DNA of 64,000 nucleotides from Martelella endophytica (GTDB lineage: Bacteria > Pseudomonadota > Alphaproteobacteria > Rhizobiales > Rhizobiaceae). A program made the translations under genes and the position numbers. A model generated the notes under the pieces. The model saw nothing but the letters and a program-made list of their open reading frames with translations, searched no databases and was not told the DNA's origin. Where the stretch lies: contig NZ_CP010803.1 of the NCBI RefSeq assembly GCF_000960975.1, positions 3,503,818 through 3,567,817 of the forward strand. The letters run 5' to 3'. Positions 60,424 through 64,000 of this stretch are shown piece after piece (position 1 is the stretch's first letter; each line of letters begins with the position of its first letter).

Positions 60424-61674
60424 TCATTCTGCGCCGGTGATGAGCGTGTCGCCGGCGCGCAGGTCGCCCTCGAGCACTTCCGAAAACTGCCCGTTGCTGG
60501 CGCCGACGACGATATCGACAGGACGCGCCTCGTCGTTGCGCAGCAGGTAGACACGGCGATGGTTGGCGCCATCCGAATTTTCCGGCGGCGTCTGGTCGGC
60601 GCCCGGCGGGGCGTAGCGCAGCGCCGCATTGGGCACCAGCAGCGCATCGTCATTCTCGTCGACGAAGATGTCCGCCGTCGCCGTCATGCCCTGGCGCAGC
60701 GTCAGGTCATCATTGGCGACGCTGAGCACCGCCTTGTAGGTGACGACATCGCTTGCAAGTTCGGAAGCATAGCGGATCGAGGCGATTTCGGCAGGAAAGC
60801 GCTGGCCGGGATAGGCTTCCACGGTAAACGTCGCCTTCTGGCCGATCGCGACCTGGCCGACATCGGCCTCGTCGATATCGACCCTCAGTTCCATCTTCTT
60901 CAAGTCGCCGGCGATGACGAAGAGAGTAGGGGCCTCAAGCGAGGCGGCGACCGTCTGCCCGACATCGACGTTGCGCTTCAGCACCACGCCATCGATCGGC
61001 GAGCGGATGGTGGCCTTGGAAAGCTTGAGCTCGGCAAGCTCCAGCTCGGCCTCGGCGACCGCCACCTGGGCGTCGGCACTGTCCTTGCCGGCGATCGCAG
61101 CATTGTAGGCGAACTGGGCATCCTGCAGATCCTGGCGCGGCGCGACGTCGCGATCGACCAGCGTCTGGGTTCGGTCCATCGTCACCTTGGCCGATTCGAG
61201 CGTCGACTGGGCGGCGGCAACATCGGATTTGGCGGCGGCGAGCTTCGCCTTGACGCTCAGAATATCGGCCTTCAGCTCATCGGTATCGAGCTCCAGCAGC
61301 GGGTCTCCGGCGCTGACATGGCTGTTGTAGTCGACAAGGACCTTCTTCACCGTTCCCGACAGTTCGCTCGAGATATCGACCTTTTCCGTCGGCTCGATCG
61401 ACCCTGTGGCGGTGATCGAAACGGCGAGCGGCCCGCGTGCGACCTCGACCGTCTGATAGCTGGGCTTCGAAGCGACAATGGTGAGATCATCGCGGACATA
61501 CTGATAGCCGACGTAGCCGACCGCGCCGAGAACGACCAGAAAGAACAAGAACCGCCAGGGAAAACCAGAGCCCGGCTTCTTGTCGAGGTCGCCCAGAATG
61601 GCGTGAATATCCGGTGTTTGCGGACGTGGGCGGGCCGGTTGTTCGGCTCCGTTCCTGTCCTGATCCGAGGACAT
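60424..61674 (-). CDS. periplasmic adaptor (HlyD/MacA type) of an ABC exporter
   Basis: This 416-residue protein has a proline-rich cytoplasmic start (about 35 residues), one membrane helix (FLFFLVVLGAVGYVGYQYV), barrel-sandwich halves (SELSGTVKKVLVDYNSHVSA; SPIDGVVLKRNVDVGQTV) and a coiled-coil hairpin of about 90 residues. It links the ABC pump to an outer membrane channel not encoded nearby. It is first gene of the operon, 10 bases before the ATPase gene. Confidence 0.9.
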   Translation of the reverse strand: MSSDQDRNGAEQPARPRPQTPDIHAILGDLDKKPGSGFPWRFLFFLVVLGAVGYVGYQYVRDDLTIVASKPSYQTVEVARGPLAVSITATGSIEPTEKVDISSELSGTVKKVLVDYNSHVSAGDPLLELDTDELKADILSVKAKLAAAKSDVAAAQSTLESAKVTMDRTQTLVDRDVAPRQDLQDAQFAYNAAIAGKDSADAQVAVAEAELELAELKLSKATIRSPIDGVVLKRNVDVGQTVAASLEAPTLFVIAGDLKKMELRVDIDEADVGQVAIGQKATFTVEAYPGQRFPAEIASIRYASELASDVVTYKAVLSVANDDLTLRQGMTATADIFVDENDDALLVPNAALRYAPPGADQTPPENSDGANHRRVYLLRNDEARPVDIVVGASNGQFSEVLEGDLRAGDTLITGAE

Positions 61675-61934
61675 GGGGCGGCGCTCCTGATACGCGATAC
61701 GATGTTGCCGGGACTATGGCCATGAACCGGTTTTCATGCAAGCGCCCAGACGGTTTTCCCCGGATGACGGTACGACCCGGGCACCTGGGCGATGGAGTCT
61801 CCGTATTTCGCCTCAAAGTTGCTCTCGAACACTGATTGCGTGGCCTCAGTGGAGATTTGATGCTAAGTTCGTTGCGAATCTGGTGCAGCCTGGTTTGGCT
61901 GTGGAGCTTTTAAAATACCTTCGGAGGCGTTCTC

Positions 61935-62459
61935 GTGAAATTCCGTCTTTTTGCCATGGCCGCCGCGTCGGCCGTTCTTTCTCTCGCGCCGATGAGCGCC
62001 GCCCTGGCGGAACTGCCGGAAGGGGCAAGCTCGATCAACGAAGACTATCAGGACTGGCGCGTGGCTTGCGTTTCGGTCGACAACAACGACCGCTGCTCGA
62101 TGCTGCATAACCAGGTGGCAAAGGACTCCGGGCAGCGTGTTCTCTCGATCGAGCTGACAGCGCCAACAGCCGACGGGCTTCAGGGTATCGTGCTGATGCC
62201 GTTCGGCCTGGCGCTTGCCAACGGCGTTACGCTCAACATCGATACGGCGACCGACGGACCGAAATTCGGCTTCTCGACATGCCTGCCGCAGGGCTGCATC
62301 GCGCCGATCCGTTTCGATGCGGCGATGATCGACAAGCTAAAGAATGGCGGCGCGCTGAACATCACCGCGACGGTCGTCGACAGCGGCGAGCCGATCAACA
62401 TCACGGCCTCACTGAAAGGCTTCACCGCCGCCTATAACCGACTGAACGCGCTGCGCTAA
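61935..62459 (+). CDS. IalB-family (invasion-associated locus B) secreted protein
   Basis: This 174-residue protein has a signal peptide (LFAMAAASAVLSLAPMSAAL, cleavage after ALA). The mature part matches the IalB family: DWRVACVSVDNNDRCSM, LPFGLALANG-type segment (MPFGLALANGVTLNID) and GFSTCLPQGCIAPI with paired cysteines. The family is named for Bartonella invasion, but it is widespread in Rhizobiales with unclear function. A strong terminator follows. Confidence 0.9.
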   Translation: MKFRLFAMAAASAVLSLAPMSAALAELPEGASSINEDYQDWRVACVSVDNNDRCSMLHNQVAKDSGQRVLSIELTAPTADGLQGIVLMPFGLALANGVTLNIDTATDGPKFGFSTCLPQGCIAPIRFDAAMIDKLKNGGALNITATVVDSGEPINITASLKGFTAAYNRLNALR

Positions 62460-62480
62460 GTCTGGTTCAAGATAGACGAG

Positions 62481-62519
62481 AAGCCGAAGCCGCGATCAGC
62501 ATCGCGCTTCGGCTTTTTT
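62481..62519 (+). terminator. rho-independent terminator after the IalB-family gene
   Basis: AAGCCGAAG pairs with CTTCGGCTT over nine bases. Inside it CGCGAT pairs with ATCGCG, with CAGC as loop and one bulged C. A run of T follows. It is a strong hairpin 21 bases after the stop. Confidence 0.9.
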
Positions 62520-62742
62520 GTTGCTGCCGGACACTGACACTGTGTGGGCGACAATGCCTGGGCAACAGCTAACACTTTGCCTTATAGGACACGTTTCAGT
62601 TCCATAATCTGTCTTATGCAACAATTGCCGTGATGGGATATCGTTGGTTGTTGCCGCGAACGAGTTGCACTTTATGCGAAAAATGATATCGATTAGTAAC
62701 ATATAAAAGCGTCACTGGGTTGAAGTCCTACATGGGGGGGAT

Positions 62743-63420
62743 ATGAACTTTTACGTCAAACCGCTAGCGCTTTTCACGGTTGCCTTTGCTAGCATCACCA
62801 ACGGGGCATTTGCCGCAAATCAGGACCCTGCCGAATGTCATAACCAAGACACTGACCGAGCGCGCCTGATTTGCTATGATCATGTCACAGGCTACGAAGC
62901 GTCGGCGGAGCCGGGTGCCCCCATTTCGGGAGATGAACTCGACAAGAACCTCGCGAAGACTGCCGACAAGGTCAAGAAGCTCGGCCTCCAGTGGCGCGTC
63001 AGAGAGACGAAGAGCAAACTCGATGAACGCCATGATGTTTTCCTGACGACATTGAGCTCAAATACGCAGCCGAACCAGATCGGGCAATATGAACACGCCA
63101 GCTTGACTGTACGCTGCATGGAAAACACGACCAGCGTACTTTTCGGCCTGCCCCAATATATCAGCGACAGCCAGACAGTTCGATATCGCCTGGATGACGA
63201 TCCAGTGCGTTCGATCTGGATGGATCCCATGAGAGGAGGAGACGGCGCTGGTGTATGGACGGGTGCAAAGGCAATCCCGTTCATCAAACAAATGCTGGGA
63301 AAGAACGAGTTGATCTTGAGCTTTAAGGCCTACAGCCGAGGACTCGAATTCACCTTTCCAATCTATGGACTAAAAGGTCACATCAATCAGGTCGCCGAAG
63401 CCTGCAAATGGAAGTTATAG
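62743..63420 (+). CDS. VasI/TagO-like secreted protein (T6SS-associated family)
   Basis: This 225-residue protein has a signal peptide (VKPLALFTVAFASITNGAFA). A pattern follows that fits the VasI/TagO family: short Cys-containing start (AECHNQDTDRARLICYD), then QWRVRETKSKLDERHDVFLT, SLTVRCMENTTSVLFG, VRYRLDD and a final AEACKW. No type VI secretion gene is in the window, so it is an orphan or serves another envelope role. It is more AT-rich than its neighbours. Confidence 0.65.
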   Translation: MNFYVKPLALFTVAFASITNGAFAANQDPAECHNQDTDRARLICYDHVTGYEASAEPGAPISGDELDKNLAKTADKVKKLGLQWRVRETKSKLDERHDVFLTTLSSNTQPNQIGQYEHASLTVRCMENTTSVLFGLPQYISDSQTVRYRLDDDPVRSIWMDPMRGGDGAGVWTGAKAIPFIKQMLGKNELILSFKAYSRGLEFTFPIYGLKGHINQVAEACKWKL

Positions 63421-63586
63421 GCTTTGTCGTTGTATAGAGCCCTCTTAGCCGAGGCGCATGCAACGTAGGCTGTTTTGCGGGCAAGAGCGGCCAATATTCA
63501 ATCATAGGACATTTCCTGCCTGCTTCTGCAGCATTTTCGGTTTTCCCGCCCGCCCCGGATATGAACGCAAATTTCCGGGGCCGGGG

Positions 63587-64000
63587 CTAGAGCGCCGGCA
63601 CGTCACCCCTCGCCCAGCCTTCCTGCGTTTCTGCCATGAAGTCCTCATACCGGCCTTCGGCGATCGCTGCTCGAATACCCTGCATAAGTTGCTGATAATA
63701 ATGAAGATTATTCCAGGTCAACAGCATGCCGGCAAGCGATTCATTGGCACGGACGAGGTGATGCAGATAGGCGCGGGAATAGTCACGCGTTGCCGGGCAG
63801 ATGCTTTCTTCGTCCAGCGGGCGGAGATCCTCCGCATGGCGGGCGTTCCTGAGGTTCACCTTGCCGCGCCGGGTGAAGGCGAGGCCGTGGCGCCCTGCCC
63901 GTGTCGGCATCACGCAGTCGAACATGTCGATGCCGCGGGCGACCGACTTCAGGATGTCGTCCGGCGTGCCGACACCCATCAGATAACGTGGTTTCTGCGT
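63587..64000 (-). CDS. tgt: Tgt, tRNA-guanine transglycosylase (C-terminal part; start outside window)
   Basis: About 137 C-terminal residues are visible and the frame runs off the window edge. Tgt exchanges guanine-34 of certain tRNAs for a queuosine precursor. [20 protein letters not shown] and [13 protein letters not shown] are standard Tgt motifs. The zinc-site region reads [18 protein letters not shown]: only one cysteine remains where E. coli and Zymomonas enzymes have CxCxxC. The rest ([13 protein letters not shown]) is conserved. Confidence 0.93.
   Translation of the reverse strand, partial: TQKPRYLMGVGTPDDILKSVARGIDMFDCVMPTRAGRHGLAFTRRGKVNLRNARHAEDLRPLDEESICPATRDYSRAYLHHLVRANESLAGMLLTWNNLHYYQQLMQGIRAAIAEGRYEDFMAETQEGWARGDVPAL

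Overview
The window reads as chromosomal DNA of an alphaproteobacterium of the order Rhizobiales (Hyphomicrobiales), probably Rhizobiaceae or a close relative. The basis is the phosphatidylcholine synthase gene, an IalB-family protein, the imuA-imuB-dnaE2 mutagenesis cassette with an alphaproteobacterial LexA box (GTTC-N7-GTTC), the glmU-glmS / recG / sdhE-mfd neighbourhood, and high-GC codon use. The genus cannot be fixed from the sequence alone.

Layout. (1) 1-1.7 kb: the end of a small, possibly prophage-derived operon with a specialised NusG paralogue. (2) 1.8-9.9 kb: a complete high-affinity K+ uptake operon: a KdpE-like operator, a 27-residue membrane peptide, kdpF, kdpA, kdpB, kdpC, the sensor kinase kdpD and the regulator kdpE. 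(3) 10.4-18.9 kb: a visibly more AT-rich defence segment on the minus strand. It holds a lone TIR-domain gene and a tightly overlapping operon: ribbon-helix-helix protein, a 45-codon fragment resembling the start of MmeI-type enzymes, HsdM, a GIY-YIG nuclease, HsdS with an extra C-terminal helical domain, an SMC/OLD-type ATPase and an HNH nuclease. No HsdR is present, so the ATPase/HNH (Septu PtuAB-like) pair is the likely effector. This is the best candidate in the window for a poorly described system. (4) 19.1-28.7 kb: two divergent DNA-damage modules around one LexA box, imuA-imuB-dnaE2 leftward and a UvrD-type helicase, an SRAP protein and DNA polymerase IV rightward. (5) 28.9-34.1 kb: a second defence cluster, an Mrr-type nuclease and a Gabija pair (gajA-gajB). 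(6) 34.48-34.53 kb: the 3' half of a tRNA-Lys(CTT) without its 5' half, the expected scar of a genomic island integrated into a tRNA gene.

From 34.6 kb to the end the gene content is ordinary rhizobial core: a MacAB-type exporter with a divergent two-component system, tRNA-Lys(TTT), CcdA, a UbiH-type hydroxylase, Pcs, a BMP-family ABC importer (probably nucleosides), GlmU, GlmS, a GNAT acetyltransferase, RecG, SdhE, Mfd, a second MacAB-like exporter, an IalB-family protein, an orphan VasI/TagO-like secreted protein and the C-terminal part of tRNA-guanine transglycosylase. Palindromic intergenic elements sit at 41.1, 52.1 and 58.3 kb.

Taken together, the left half looks like a layered accessory region (stress K+ uptake, three or four anti-phage modules, SOS mutagenesis) ending at the tRNA-Lys scar. 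Degenerate short repeats mark the joints between its modules. No integrase, transposase, rRNA or CRISPR array was seen in the window.
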